NCBI RefSeq assembly: GCF_027595985.1
Contig: NC_073303.1
Location: 187,198,595-187,262,594 of the forward strand
Reading direction: 5' to 3'
Length of the DNA: 64,000 nt
Origin: Sorex araneus
Lineage: Eukaryota; Chordata; Mammalia; Eulipotyphla; Soricidae
Shown here: positions 32,951 to 45,496 of the stretch, piece after piece
Layout of the letters: each line of letters starts with the position of its first letter
How positions within the stretch are numbered: position 1 is the first letter of the stretch
The notes under the pieces: model-generated
Seen by the model: the letters and a program-made list of their open reading frames with translations, nothing else
What the model was told of the DNA's origin: nothing
Databases searched by the model: none
Translations under genes and position numbers: made by a program

Positions 32951-34183
32951 TTTTTTTAATTTATTTTATTGAATCACCATGTAGAAAGTTACAAAGTTCT
33001 CAGGCTTATGTTTCAGTTATACAATACTTAAACACCCATCCCTTCACCAGTGCCCATGTTTCACCACCAAAAACCCCAGTATACCTCCCATTCCCCGTCC
33101 CCCCACCCCCGCCTGCCTAACTGATAAATTTCAGTTCATTTTCTCTTTACCTTCATTACATTCCATATTTCAACACAAATTTCACTATTGTTGTTGGAGT
33201 TTCCCCCCAAAAAAGACAGCCCTACTGCCAAAAAAGAATTTGATAATTAGTTTTCCATTGCTAAGAATGAAGAGATATGAAGTCCAGTTGTTCCAAGTAC
33301 ATAACTCTTTTTTTTCCCTCTTTCCTGCTCCACCAAGTTCGTGCCTGCCTAATAGTCCTCATAATATGGCTGACACCACGCCGTCCAATAAGGGAAAAAA
33401 AAAACGAGGAAAAAGGATATTTCACGTCCTCTGCCGGCGTGGGGCTATGGCTTAGATACAGTCTAGAGATATGGCTGCAAGCAGTTTCTGGAACCAGAAG
33501 TAGTTTAGTTGGCCTCCGGATTCTGGTCAATCAGCAGCAAAGCAGCCTCACAAAAGTGTGGTCACCGGGGTGGAATCTCCGCATAGCCTGTGCTGGTATC
33601 AGCCCTGGCCTGAGACTGCTCAAGCGTCCCACTGTTCCAAGTACATTTTTTTTTCCCCTTCCTGCGCCACCAAGTTCGTGCCTGCTTAATAGACCTCATA
33701 ATATGGCTAACACCACACCGCGTTTCTCACCAAAAAGAGAAAATAAATGAGAAAGAAGGATATTTCCTCTCCTCGGCCAGCGTGGGGCTATGGCTTAGTT
33801 CACAGTCTAGAGAAATGGCTGCTACTTTGATTACCTTCAATATTTCAACAAAACACTCACTATTATTGTTTGGAGTTTCCCCCCAAAGTCAGACCTGCTA
33901 AAAAGGAACCGTTTCACATTGCTGACAATTAAGAGATATTAGGTTTTGAATTTCTATATAAAGTCCGGGGAAAATTCTGCCAGTAATTGCATCACTGCAA
34001 GCTTTTACTTCCCTTTTGTGGTGCTCATAAGAAGAAGCCTGGAGAGAGAAACCCTTCCCCACTGGTGCCGCATGGGGCAGTGGCTCAGTTCACAGTCTGG
34101 AGGCATTTCTGCGAGCTGCTTGTGTCCAAAGTAGTTCAGTTGGCCCGTGGGATTGTGCTCGTGCAGCAGTGGCAGCGGAAAGC
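32951..34183 (-). mobile_element. L1-tailed composite element E4
   Basis: Reverse-oriented relative of E2, about 1.23 kb. The L1 3' end lies at 32951-33240 (tgaatcaccatgtagaaagt, reversed). Two related units follow, starting at 33291 and 33635 (ttccaagtac...), 344 bases apart. A 5' part matches the start of E2 (actgaactactttggacaca versus actgaaccactttggacac). A 10-bp near-duplication GCATAAGATT / GCATACGATT at 32941-32950 and 34184-34193 probably marks the target site. No ORF. Confidence 0.78.
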
Positions 34184-34193
34184 GCATACGATT

Positions 34194-34770
34194 GGTTTTG
34201 TCCAAAGTTTGTTGATATAATTTTATCTCTGCTAATTTTTATCTCTATGCCTTACATTTAGTATTATTCATAATAATATTACATATTTGTACTATATCAG
34301 CATCACTCAACGATGAAGTAAAATAAATCATTCAAAAAGAAGGAATTCATATGGAGTCCTAGTGTTATTATAAACATGCTTTAATTTTCTATGCATTAAT
34401 ATGCTAAGATTTCATAATCTTAATTTTGCATAAGATGTTTTGAATAATCGTTACAGTCAATAAGCTATATAGCAAAAGGAGAGCAAAACCATGGGAACAT
34501 TAAACTCATTGTTTTTTTCTGAGCCAAAATTGTCATATAAATGTTGACTCAGTTTTATTTTAATTTTGAAAATTAAATTATGAAAATTATAAAAAGTAAG
34601 AAAAGTAAGTAATGAAAGTTTTCATTAAATTAATTTATAAAATGTATAAAATTAATTTGTGAAAAGCAGTAAAGGACATACATCAATGTGGAGTGAATTT
34701 AATTATTTTTAATTTCATTTTTATTATTAATATTATTACAGTTGTGATAACATTTTGGCAGTAGTATATT
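34194..34770. other. AT-rich intergenic sequence, nothing recognised
   Basis: Only short AT repeats such as ttaattttaatt are visible. Confidence 0.5.
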
Positions 34771-34774
34771 TTTC

Positions 34775-34912
34775 TTGGTTTCCAGGCCATACCCATCTAT
34801 GACAAGGTATCACATCTGGTGGGATTTGGTCGTTCATACGTGCTTGTGGGGAAAGAACCCATGTTGGCTCATGCAATTTCCTTACATACTGTAGTATGTC
34901 TCTAGTCCCGAA
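34775..34912 (-). mobile_element. SINE-A, very old
   Basis: Reversed body order is faintly kept (gccatacccatctatgac, ctggtgggatttggtcg, aagaacccatgttggctcat). Confidence 0.4.
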
Positions 34913-34944
34913 GTTATTTTCTTGGTATACAAGGATACCACACC

Positions 34945-35395
34945 AACAAAGTGACCAGGAACCTCTACAAACGGTCTTCTATCATTATTTTACCCATCCC
35001 TGTTTGGTCATCTTAGTTTTGTAATCTAAATCCAAGGGGTGCCATCATTTTATACTGTCTCTTTGCTTGATTTCTTTCAATACCAGAGATAAGTAAAACC
35101 ATCATGTATTTCTCCTCTTGCCTTTGCGTTATTTCACTTAACATGGTACCCTCCAGTATCATCAAGTTGAAGTATAATTCAAGACTTCATCTTTTGTTTA
35201 GTATTCTAATTGTACCTATGTACCACAATTGCATTCATTCATCTACCAGTAGGCATTTGGATTATTTCCATATCTTAACTATTATACTGAATACACAGAA
35301 GTTGAATCAGAGGACAGTTCCACCAATATTGAATCATAATTTTCTTTTCAATTTTCAGGTTAGAATCTTTGAGAATATCAAGGCTACCAGGGAGT
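34945..35395 (-). mobile_element. Old L1 3' end
   Basis: Reversed L1 C-terminal and 3' text: ttatttcacttaacatggta (the SEMSQ-like region reversed), acaattgcattcattcatct, aggcatttggattatttcca. Very decayed. Confidence 0.6.
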
Positions 35396-35399
35396 TTTG

Positions 35400-35840
35400 C
35401 TTATAAATCTCTTGGTTCACCCAAATTCATCCATAATTTACATGCAGAAGGATGCTACAGGGCACACAAATTCTTTTAAATGTATTAACTGAAACACTTT
35501 TATAATTATATTTGCAAATACACAATTAAACCAAATATTAAAGTATTGTTGAACTGATTTCATTAATCATTTGTGAACTGTGATTATATTATTATTGCGA
35601 TCAAATGAGCTCCAAAAGATACTTCATCGGACACATTAAATCAATGTGCAGAAAATTTTGTTTTCATTAAAATATTTTAGTTTTTATACAGAAACAACTA
35701 ATTTGGATTGATCTCAGCATTGCAACAGTATATGTAATAAATATCATTGCTATTGGTCAAAAGAAAAAAATAAATTCCTTTACAAATTACATAAATACGT
35801 TTAAAATTAATAAACTTTTTTAATGGAATCCCAGTGAGAT
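35400..35840. other. AT-rich intergenic sequence, nothing recognised
   Basis: No repeat or coding signal identified. Confidence 0.5.
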
Positions 35841-35844
35841 ACAG

Positions 35845-36240
35845 AGTTTCAAAGATGTTTACAATTCATTTTCAGTCATGCAATATTCCATCAATATTCT
35901 TTACCAGTCTCCTTTCCCCACCACCAATGTGTCCAGTTTCCCTCCCACTTACCCCTGCCCAACCTTTATGGCAGGTACTTTTTCTCTCTCTCTCTCTCTT
36001 TTTCTCTCTCTCTTTCACTCTCTCTTTTTCCCTCTCTCTCCTTCTCTGTCTCCGTCTCTGTCTCTCTGTCTCTGTCTCTCTCTCGCTCTTGGGCATTGTG
36101 GTTTGGATTTCAGATACTGAAAGGTTATCCGATATATCCCTTTACCAATTTTCAACACTCAGTTTCTGTCCAAAGCGATCATTTCCAATTATTGTTTTTA
36201 ATTCTAAAAAATTATCACACAAGTGTAGAAATTATGTGAA
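35845..36240 (-). mobile_element. Old L1 3'-UTR-type repeat with (CT)n
   Basis: Shares order with 58075-58500: a start like tttacaattcattttcagtc, cccccaccaccaatgtg-like text, a CT microsatellite (about 35980-36090), then ggcattgtggtttgg and tttaccaattttcaacactc. Two copies with the same layout show a repeat family. Confidence 0.6.
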
Positions 36241-36720
36241 GTAATATCATCGTTAGTGTTTGCTGACCTACGTGTTCAGTAGAGGCTAATGAATATAGGT
36301 AGAATCCAGATGTGTTTTCTTTTAAAGTTTCTTAATTAGAATTTGTTTTCTTAGATTACCCAAAGCAGCTCTATTTGAAATAGAAAGTAATTAAGGGTTT
36401 TCTTACTACTCCTGCCCATAGGAGATGAAAGCATCAAAAAATTAATTGAATAATAAATATCACATCAGGGACACAACATTATTTGAATATCACTGTACTT
36501 CTGGCTGGAGTCCCAGAAGCAAGTAAAGTCATGCTTTGGCAAAGACTAAAAATTAATTCATAGAATTCTTTTAATTCTGCATACACAATATTTTATCAAG
36601 GATATTAGTACTAAAATGTTGAATACCCAAAACCACAAATAAGATAAAATTAAATACATAAATTTTTGTTAATAGTTTTACAAAAGTAAAATTATATATT
36701 TTGAATGGTTATAACCACTC
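36241..36720. other. AT-rich intergenic sequence, nothing recognised
   Basis: No repeat or coding signal identified. Confidence 0.5.
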
Positions 36721-36733
36721 ATAGATATATAGG

Positions 36734-36937
36734 TGCAGCCTAACCGGGTTCGATTCCTCGCCCCTCTTGGAGAGCCCGGCAAGCTACCTAGAGTATTGAG
36801 CCCATGAGGCAGAGCCTGGCAAGCTACCCATGCGTATTGGATATGCCAAAAACAGTAACAATAAGTCTCTCAATGAGAGATGTTACTGGTGCCCGCTCAA
36901 ACAAATCGATGAGCAATGGGATGACAGTGACAGTGAC
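36734..36937 (+). mobile_element. SINE-B, 5' truncated, with perfect target duplication
   Basis: Begins just before the B box (aaccgggttcgattcctc) and ends gatgacagtgacagtgac. Flanked by AGATATATAGG at 36723-36733 and 36938-36948. It shows LINE-style 5' truncation of SINE-B and a non-poly(A) end. Confidence 0.93.
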
Positions 36938-37062
36938 AGATATATAGGACATTTCAAATGTTCTAATAAAATCACTGGTATTTATTTCTATTACTTGTTA
37001 GTAGAAACACTGTATGTTTTAATTGATGATCAAAATGATGAAATATCTATAGATATCTATCA

Positions 37063-37155
37063 ATTTTTTGGGGCGGTCACACCCAGGGATGCACAGGGGT
37101 TACTCCTGGCTCTGCACTCAGGAATTACTTCTGGCGGTGCTTGGGGGACCATTCT
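37063..37155 (-). mobile_element. SINE-A 3' half
   Basis: Reversed body ggtcacacccagggatgcac, tactcctggctctgcactca; the head is missing. Confidence 0.8.
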
Positions 37156-37264
37156 CCCCCAAGTAACCTCAGCACTGGCAGAGCCAAGATAAGCCCTGAG
37201 TCAATTGTATGTAGTCCTAGAACAATGAAAACATACTCTAGCCAATTATGTTTGAGGTTTAATA

Positions 37265-37600
37265 ACATTAAATATACAGTCCGGATGAATAACACAGTGA
37301 CTTGAAAATGCCCACTTTATAAGCACATGCTCATAAATTCAAATCCCCCAATGTCCACTTGCACCAACTTCCATCTCTAGCCAGTTGTGTATAAGGACCA
37401 CTAAGGAAAATACCCAGTAAGCATCACAAATAAAACATAGAGTGAATGCCATTCCTAGGGAATGCAATTAACAAGCATGAACATGAGCATTGCAGAGGCA
37501 GAGAGTCCCTGACATTCACTAGAACCATAATTTGGGTACTCCACAAAAATGTGTGATTCCCAGAAAACTGAATATGGGCACTACATAGAAGTGATTGCTG
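37265..37600 (+). mobile_element. Possible old SINE-A remnants
   Basis: Scattered head- and body-like words (cagtccggatgaataacaca, aaatcccccaatgtcca). Weak. Confidence 0.3.
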
Positions 37601-37645
37601 GGAACAAATATTGAACATTACAATTTGATGCTGAATCTTTTGTAA

Positions 37646-37705
37646 CATCATCATCATCATCATCATCATCATCCTCATCATCATCATCATCATCCTCATC
37701 ATCCC
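37646..37705. repeat. (CAT)n microsatellite at the tail of a long RTE-tailed repeat
   Basis: About 60 bases of CAT/CCT. It joins directly to cccgttgattgtcgaat, the reversed SINE-B-like 3' end, so it is an expanded element tail. Confidence 0.9.
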
Positions 37706-38225
37706 GTTGATTGTCGAATTTCTCGAGAGGTCTCAGTAACATCTCCATTCATCCAAGCCCTGAGATTTTAGAAGCCTCTCTCTACTCGTCCTTCCAATGA
37801 TGTCGTACTGGAGGCTCTTTCAGGGCCAGAGGAATGGGACCCAGCAGGTTTTGGCATATTAATACACCTTGTCAGCCTTGCCAGGCTCTCCCATGTGGGC
37901 AGGAAACTCCCAGTAGTTTGCCAGGTTCTCCCAGAAGGAAAAGTAGGCTATAAGATATAGCGCAGCCACAAAGCAGCCTCGTGCTTCCGGGAGCTTGCTT
38001 TTAAATCTCTGGGTGCTGGCTGTTGACAGGATTACACGGTGCCGGTGCCGGGGGCAGTCCCTGGGTGTGACCTCCTAGCTACTGGGAAATGGGAAATCTG
38101 GGCAGAGGAGGCCCAGTCCTGATTCGAGCAGACTTGGATCCCACACACTTGGGTTCCTCTGCCACGTCCTTCATGTGTGAGGCTCGTCCGAACATGTGGA
38201 GAGAGGCCTTGAGCATGGATGAGTA
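37706..38225 (-). mobile_element. Long RTE-tailed repeat, copy 2
   Basis: Reversed 3' end, then catccaagccctgagatttt, a SINE-B-like core (ccttgccaggctctcccatg), and the extra part shared with 9969-10506 (tgctggctgttgacaggatt, cctagctactgggaaatggg, cttgagcatgga). No ORF of note. Confidence 0.75.
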
Positions 38226-39654
38226 AGGCCGCACAGCCATGCTCAAATCATCATAACAAAAATATAACATCCTAACAAAAATATATGAGCACTACAACCT
38301 GACATGTGTGAGTCCTGTACTCATCATGTTAACCACATCTGCAATTAAAAAAGTAGGCAGGGGAGGGGGCGACAATTTAAAAATGTTTTAAAATCCAATA
38401 CATAATACCAAATATAACGATACTGTATGTCATGTGAGTATGAAAAGAATCTAGTTCAAGCTGAATGTGAAGCTGTAAAAGGCCTCCTAAAAGGCACTGC
38501 AAGACATTTAAACATGAGCAAGACTATAAGCAGAGAATAAAATTTAACATTTTATTCTAACATTTTAACATTTTAGCAAGAAAATTGTCAAAATTTTGCT
38601 TTAATCCTCTTCCTAATAAATATTTTATGACTGCTTTTTAAGACAAGATACAATGTTTTGAATTTGTCTGACAAAATAATACAACAGTTAATCTCATTAT
38701 GCTTTTATTAGAAAAATCATACTGTTTGGGTAACAATCATATATTATTATATTTGAATGTATGTCAGAGGGCTCATTTATTACAGCAAAAAATGCCTATT
38801 CTGTTAGTACAAGCATTTTTTATCTTAATATGATTCTGATATTTCTTTACATTATATCATTATATATCTTTATATATATATTTCTTTACATTATATCATC
38901 ATATATCTTTATATCATTATTTACAAAACTATTTCTATCTGTAGCAGAAACTATTTCAATAATCTCCTCTTGGTTCCAGTAATGTTTCCAGAATAATAGG
39001 CTTTCTACTTTATTTGAGGAAAATAATTATATATAAAATTATTCCAGTTGGAAAAGGTCATGCAGAGAACATGGCCACTGGTTGACCCAAAAATCTGTGA
39101 TTCAAGAGATAGGAGTCTCCTTGTAAACTTCTCTCTCCTTGAAAAGCACATTCCTCTTACTGTTCTCCTACCAGCTGCTCTGGTAAGGATGTAATCTTCA
39201 GAGACTAAAGTACTGCTGAGACCATCTGGATTGAGTATGTGACTGATCTCCATTAAAGCATCAATATAAACTTAATATTCTGGCAATCAGGTGTGTATAT
39301 ATTTTCTTCCTGCCACCACTGGAGAGAAGTTTAATGCCTAATTTCTCTTGCTTATTAAAACTTTGACCTAAAAAACAGAAGTTATCTACACTCTTCAGTC
39401 TCTTCTTTCTCTCTTCATAGGTGAGTCAACTTAATATGTGACAAACATAAACTTTTAGCAACCATCCTGTAGGTAACTTGTTGACTAAGATAGAACATTA
39501 TAATCTTGCTACCAAATCGTAAAACACAACTTTATTCTATCGATGATCTTTTAGTACAGTTATCTTTTATTCCAAAGCACTTTTTAAAATTAAAGAGTAG
39601 GTAAAACCGTACAAAAATTTCCTTTGCATTCATTGAAAATTGTCTTTCATTTCT
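38226..39654. other. AT-rich intergenic sequence, nothing recognised
   Basis: A local imperfect repeat of tttacattatatcat (about 38855-38920) is visible; nothing else. Confidence 0.5.
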
Positions 39655-39750
39655 TGTGATCCCCTGACCAGATGAGGTCCGTGAACACAGAGCCAGATTT
39701 AAACCCTGAGCAGCACTGTGTGTGGTCCAAAACCAATAGTTAAACTATAT
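39655..39750 (+). mobile_element. SINE-A 3' fragment, old
   Basis: gatcccctgaccagatgag, cacagagccagatttaaacc, gtgtggtccaaaacc. Confidence 0.5.
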
Positions 39751-40195
39751 ATTACTTTAAAAAAAGGAAACAAACACTATATTCAAATAAATGTTTTAAA
39801 ATAAAAAAACATAACATACAGCATTTATCTTTATATTTTGAATTGTTAATTTTAACAAAATCTTTATTATAACTAATTGTAATTACTTTGAATTCATAAT
39901 TTTGCAATGTACTCACTCATCATCCTTTCTAACTTTCTTTTACTACTACCCTCCTTGTCAACTAGAAAACTCAGAGTATTCAAATAATACTCCAGTTTGA
40001 TAAAAAAAAATTTTAAACCTGCTGAAATTATTATCCAGGGGAAGTATGAATAAAGCATAACAGCCATTCTCTATCTTAATAACTTTGCTTATTTCTTAGC
40101 ATGTTTTTAATAGACAATAAATATTGTTCTGATTTTTAATTTCTTTAATAGATTATTGATTTGAGTGCCTTCCACTTGTTATTTTAAACTATTTG

Positions 40196-40391
40196 GGTTT
40201 TTTTTTTGTTTTCTTTTTTATGCTTTTGCTTTTTGGGTCACTCCCTGTGATACACAGGGGTTACTCCTGGCTTTGCACTCAGGAATTATTCCAGACAGTG
40301 CTCGGGGATTGTATGTGATGCTGGGAATTGAACCTAGGTCAGCTAAGTGCAAGGCAAATGCTCTACCCATTGTGTTATCACTCCAGCCCCT
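40196..40391 (-). mobile_element. SINE-A with target duplication
   Basis: Reversed body and head ending cactccagcccc. Flanked by AACTATTTG at 40187-40195 and 40393-40401. Confidence 0.88.
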
Positions 40392-40401
40392 GAACTATTT
40401 G

Positions 40402-42090
40402 TAAGAGGATTAAATATGTAAAATTCGAAATTAGTGAGTCTTAAATAGATCGGATAGATAATTAAATATGTTGCATATAATAATTAAGCCTTGACCTAAT
40501 ATTTCTGAAAGGTAATTAAAACTAACCCCATATAATTTTAATTTGCAATCTTAAGGAATTCATGAGACCAACTGATATTGATTAGAATATATCATTTTGA
40601 TTGATTTTTACTGTTGAAAAGGAGATCTGACATAACAGCAAAATTAGTCACTTAAAATTAAATTATTTCATTCACTTTCAAATGCATTTCTGTATTTGAA
40701 TATAAAAGTAACAGATTTGTGCATATTTATTCTTGTTGAATTTAACTTTGAATTAAGGAAACTAATAATATAATTCAATAATTATTTTATAATTCTATTT
40801 AATTATTAAAATAAGAGTTCCTCCCTGGGGTGTGATGAACAAAAATATAGTCAGAATAAATTGTCCATTCAAATGTTTTAACTTGTTATCTCAATATATG
40901 TTATTTTAACAAAAATGGCAAATGTTGCCTAGGTGTCATTTAAGCAGGATGAATCAAAATATGCTGACATTAATGGGTAAAAATAGTCATATCTTTTCAT
41001 CCTAAGATAGACATTTATATGATAGTGCCTTTTTCCCAAAATAGCAACCTGAATCATTACCCACAGAAAATATTCACCTGATAATGTAATAAGACATATT
41101 CAACCTAAGCAATGACTTGTGTTGCTATATTTAAGACAGACTGTCATTTTTAGACATATAGATCATGTTTCTGATTGGGAGAAGTTAAAGTGCATTAGGA
41201 ATCTAATGTGAATCATTAAAATTGGACCAATTAGTATATGGTCTACATGGTAAACTGACCATTACACAAAGGCAATGTACATGCGAAAATATAACCACAC
41301 TCAACTGGGGGAAAGTGCATATTTGAATTCAATGTTTGTCAGATCATTTACTATTTAATTATTGTGATTATGAGCACAACACCATGAATATTTGTAGCTG
41401 ATGAAGATAAATAGGCATCACTGGTTATCAATTCCATGTAAAAATTTCTGCCACTAATTTTATAAAGTTGGAAATTGTTTTTAAAAGTATCATCTAGGAT
41501 ATGTAAAGTAATATATATGTACATCACGTCTCTAATTATCTGTTTGTCTGACCTGATCTACAAACCCAAATTTGTGTAACTTTTGTAAAATGGAAAAGGG
41601 TGGAGGAGCAGGGCTGAGTTGGTATTCTTTCCTTAATACACACTTGCACACACATGCATACCCAATGACAGTGCTGCTTTTCAATGTTTTTCCTGCTTAA
41701 TGGGTGTCCAGGGAGCTTTAGAAACTCTTAAAAATTGTAATCACAAGTCATTATTCAGGAAATTCATCATCAGGGAATTCTCAAGTATTAAAGACTCTTG
41801 CTCTAGGCAATGGAGCAAAAACAGTTTCTAAGCCTGCCATAGGCTAATATTTTAGGTTTTAAATCCTACATAGTCTATAGTAACTAATTTCCTGCATTAG
41901 TATGAATGCCAAAAAAATAATAACAAATATTTGGAATATTTAATACTTTAGTCAATGAAAAACTGAATTTAATGATGGGCCCAGGGACAAAGAAAAATCT
42001 TGTAAATACTTTCTATCTACAAGATATATAATATATTAGGATTTATGATAAAGGCTAATAATACACACAATAACAGCTACTGTAGTGTTA
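40402..42090. other. AT-rich intergenic sequence, nothing recognised
   Basis: About 1.7 kb with no recognisable element or coding frame. A short phrase near 40855-40920 (attgtccattcaaatgtttt ... acaaaaatggcaaa) recurs at 42915-42980. Confidence 0.5.
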
Positions 42091-42097
42091 TAAAAAT

Positions 42098-42153
42098 ATA
42101 ACTGGTGCCCGCTTGAACAAATCAATGAGCAACAGATGACAGTGACAGTGACA
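42098..42153 (+). mobile_element. SINE-B 3' end fragment
   Basis: actggtgcccgcttgaacaa ... gacagtgacagtgaca, about 55 bases. Confidence 0.8.
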
Positions 42154-42175
42154 ATTATGTCTAGATGCATGCACT

Positions 42176-42178
<3 letters not shown>

Positions 42179-42210
<32 letters not shown>

Positions 42211-42378
42211 TTTTTGATTTTGGGGTCACACCCAGCGATTCACAGGGGTTACTCCTGGCTCTGTACTCAGGACTTACTCCTGGCAGTGCTCAGGGGACCA
42301 TATGGGATGCTGGGAATTGAACCCGGATTGACGGCATGCAAGGCAAATGCTCTACCCACTGTGCTATCGCTACAGCCC
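42179..42378 (-). mobile_element. SINE-A with (TTTA)n tail and target duplication
   Basis: Its A tail is (TTTA)n on the plus strand (42179-42213). Body and head are well kept (ctatcgctacagccc). Flanked by AGATGCATGCACTTTA / AGATTCATGCACTTTA at 42163-42178 and 42379-42394 (15 of 16). Confidence 0.93.
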
Positions 42379-42599
42379 AGATTCATGCACTTTAATTTGT
42401 TTTACTAGTACTGCCTTTCCACTTGAGGGGAAAAAAATCATCATAATATTGGAAAAACATATAAGATTATAGTGCATATAGTTTTACAGTTTTATATATA
42501 TACATATATATATAATTCTTGCTAAATTTGACTAAATATATAGCAAGTAAATTACTTATTTTTACAGGATCCTGAATCTTTAGTTTTTTCTAGTGTATG

Positions 42600-42816
42600 T
42601 GTGTGTATGTGTGTGCTTTGAGGGTTATGTGTGTGCTTTGAGGGTTTTGGTTCTTTTCGAGCCACACTCTGCAGTACTCACAACATACTCTTGGCTCTAT
42701 GCTCAGGATTTACTTCTGTCATGACTTGGGGCGCGTTATAGGGAACCAGGCATAGAGCCTGGATCTTCCTTGTGCAAGGCTAACACCCTACTCGGCATAC
42801 TATTACTATGGCCCTG
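42600..42816 (-). mobile_element. SINE-A, old copy, with TG/GTTT tail repeats
   Basis: Reversed body words (gccacactctgcagtactca, ctatgctcaggatttact) and head. The tail side holds a tandem duplication of gtgtgtgctttgagggtt. Confidence 0.65.
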
Positions 42817-43182
42817 TGAGTATGCTTTTAGATAGGGCATATCATAGTTTCATTGTTATTCATATATCTAATTTTAATTGCAACCTATTTATTCAAATTT
42901 CAACAAATTTGAATAAATTGTCCATTCAAATATTTTAACTTGTTATCTCAAAATAGGTTATTTTAACAAAAATGGCAAAATAAAATTAATAAAATAGGAC
43001 ACTATAATATAATAAAATAAAATATTAAAATAAAACACCATAAAACTTGTCATTTATTTTATCTAATGAAATCTAAGATTATATTTATATATGTGAAAAT
43101 ATTAAGTGCAGGCTAATTACAATTACTTTTGTGAATATAATGATTTCTTTATGATCTGTTTTCATAAATTGGTAAGATTATC

Positions 43183-43377
43183 TTTTTTTTCTTTGAATTT
43201 TTTGGTCACACTTGGTGATGCTTGGGTTACTCCTGGCTCAGCACTCAGGAAACACTTCTGGCAATGCTTGAGGTATGATATGGGATGCTGGGGACCAAAC
43301 CAGGGTCAGTCGCTTGCAAGGCAAATGACCTGCCTCCTGTTATTTACTGTCATTTGCTGCTATAACTCCAGCCCCCA
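43183..43377 (-). mobile_element. SINE-A, old copy
   Basis: ggtcacacttggtgatgctt, tactcctggctcagcactca, and head ctataactccagcccc. A short insertion sits in the head. Confidence 0.8.
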
Positions 43378-44168
43378 AACTTATCTTTGTAAGATCCAAT
43401 ATTATCAAAGAGAAATATTACCTTTTGATTGGTAATAAAACTATACACTGTCATATAAAATTTTACACATAGCTCATTTTCTATTTATATATTATTAATA
43501 ATATGTTATTGCTTTTTAATAAGTTAGAACCCTATTATTTATGAATTTCTGTTACATTATGTATTTGAATGAACATCTTTATGGTATATGTTAAATTTAT
43601 CATATCTCCTACAACTATTTTCCAAATCTAAATTTTTATTTTAGTTTAATGACATATCAGAATTTTAAGTCCATCATATACTTTGCAATATTTTTCTGAA
43701 GTTTTGTTCATTGTTTTAAAAGACCAAATGATACTATAAAATAAGTAAATTTCAACCAGAAATCCCTGAGTTATTACATCTGAGATTGGGTATTTTATAG
43801 ATAATTGATAAATTATTTGTTCACCTTTTCAGAAATAGTGTTATAATTTCTAATAGTGCTCTAATTTCTTTTATGTTTTATTTTTTGGTCAATGTATCTT
43901 TTTATGACTTTTCTTTATCTTACCATAAAGTTTCTTTTCATGGTTATTCAAAGGCTTTGATTAATTTTGATTGCAAACCTCATTTTTATAAAAAACACCA
44001 TCAGGTTTTAAAGAATTTATATATTTTAAAAGAATTTGTCATATCATTTTTATGCTCTCCAGGATTCTCATATATTTCCACAGAAGTACTTATCTATTTA
44101 GTTTTTAATTTTTATGCATCTATTCAGCTCCACTGTATCATAACTTATTTATTTATCATTACATTCCA
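43378..44168. other. AT-rich intergenic sequence, nothing recognised
   Basis: A 130-codon AT-driven frame runs from here into the next repeat; it has no domain signature and I do not treat it as coding. Confidence 0.5.
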
Positions 44169-44169
44169 A

Positions 44170-44428
44170 GTGCCAAGTCACTGTATCAATGTCATCCTGT
44201 TAATCATCAATTTGCTAAAGCGGGTACCAGTAACGTCTTCATTCATCCTAGCCTTGAGATTTTAGCAGCCTCTCTTTACTCGTTCTTCTCAGCAGTGCCA
44301 CATTGCAGGCTCTTTCAGGGAATGAGATCTAACATTGTTACTATATTTAGCATATCGTATATGCCACAGGGAGCTTGCCAGGCTCTGCTGTGTGGGCAGG
44401 GTGCTCTTGGTCCCTTGCCAGGTTCCCT
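44170..44428 (-). mobile_element. SINE-B, long variant
   Basis: Reversed tail tcactgtatcaatgtcatcc, the extra segment ttgagattttagcagcctct and a SINE-B core (gagcttgccaggctctgctg). The head is missing. Confidence 0.8.
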
Positions 44429-44429
44429 G

Positions 44430-45380
44430 AAAGAATAAATGTTTATTATATCATGTTAGGAAATCTCTGAGATTTTTTACAAATTATGAGCCAATTGATT
44501 TTATTTGCCTTCACTATATTTTCCCAGACCATATCTTATATTAAATAATTATATGTATATAATTTTATAATTATTATTGTATATAAAAACATATAAAAAG
44601 AGCACAAGCAACTTTCAAATGTGAAACAGAGAGTAAATCCTTTAATTCTCTATAATCTATACTTATTCCGGCAGGGAAATTGTGTCCTTAAGAATTATAA
44701 TTGGAATATCACATCACCCCATTTGCAAATTATGCTCTTGGTCAATGGACCAATATTGTGTAGAGTTGGTTTTGTATGTTTTTTCATACCTCCTAACTGG
44801 CAGAGAAATTGAGTACCATGTTATAAAGATGTAGCAAACCCAAACTAATTTAATTTAACTATCATTTAGCAGAAATTGTCAAATAAATTTATTTAAAATG
44901 TTGTAATGCAAGAGGCTTATATTACCTAGTGATATTTAAAAACATGCTACCTGAAGAAACCTGGAAGCCAGAATATCTGCCTAGAAATCTTATTGGAATG
45001 AAGAAAACATTTAGTGTTTGTTCATTTGTTCCTAGTTAGTCATCTTGGAGGTTGAAATAAAATAGAAAAGACATAGCTAGTACTTACGTTCAGAAATGCA
45101 ACATTGAAAGAAACAGCTTCTCAACACCAAAAGGGAATGAGAGGTAACTAGATCTTTCACAACCAGAAAAAAATTAAACTCTTCTTTGAGATGAAAATGA
45201 AAGCTAAAATAAATGATAATAAAAGTGTAAAATCGTTGATAAATCTGAAACAAAACAAACCAAAACACAAACCAGAAACCAGCAGAGGCCATATCACCTG
45301 TGACAGTTAATTTAATTTATGCATTAATTTAACTGGGGCACAGGGTAATCCTATTTGGTTAAACATTATTGTGGTGTTCC
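44430..45380. other. AT-rich intergenic sequence, nothing recognised
   Basis: No repeat or coding signal identified. Confidence 0.5.
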
Positions 45381-45384
45381 GAAG

Positions 45385-45392
45385 TGTGTGTT

Positions 45393-45447
<55 letters not shown>

Positions 45448-45449
45448 GT
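45385..45449. repeat. (TG)n(TA)n microsatellite
   Basis: About 65 bases: a TG block followed by a TA block. Confidence 0.95.
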
Positions 45450-45496
45450 TGGAATAGGTAAAGGAGAAAAGTTAGATGAGATTAACACTAAAATAA

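Noticed and set aside
37646..37705. A CRISPR-like or structured repeat array
   Set aside because: Plain trinucleotide microsatellite without spacers, in an animal genome.
43873..44265. A membrane-protein-like 130-codon frame
   Set aside because: Composition follows the AT-rich DNA, the frame runs into a SINE-B, and no start context or domain supports it.
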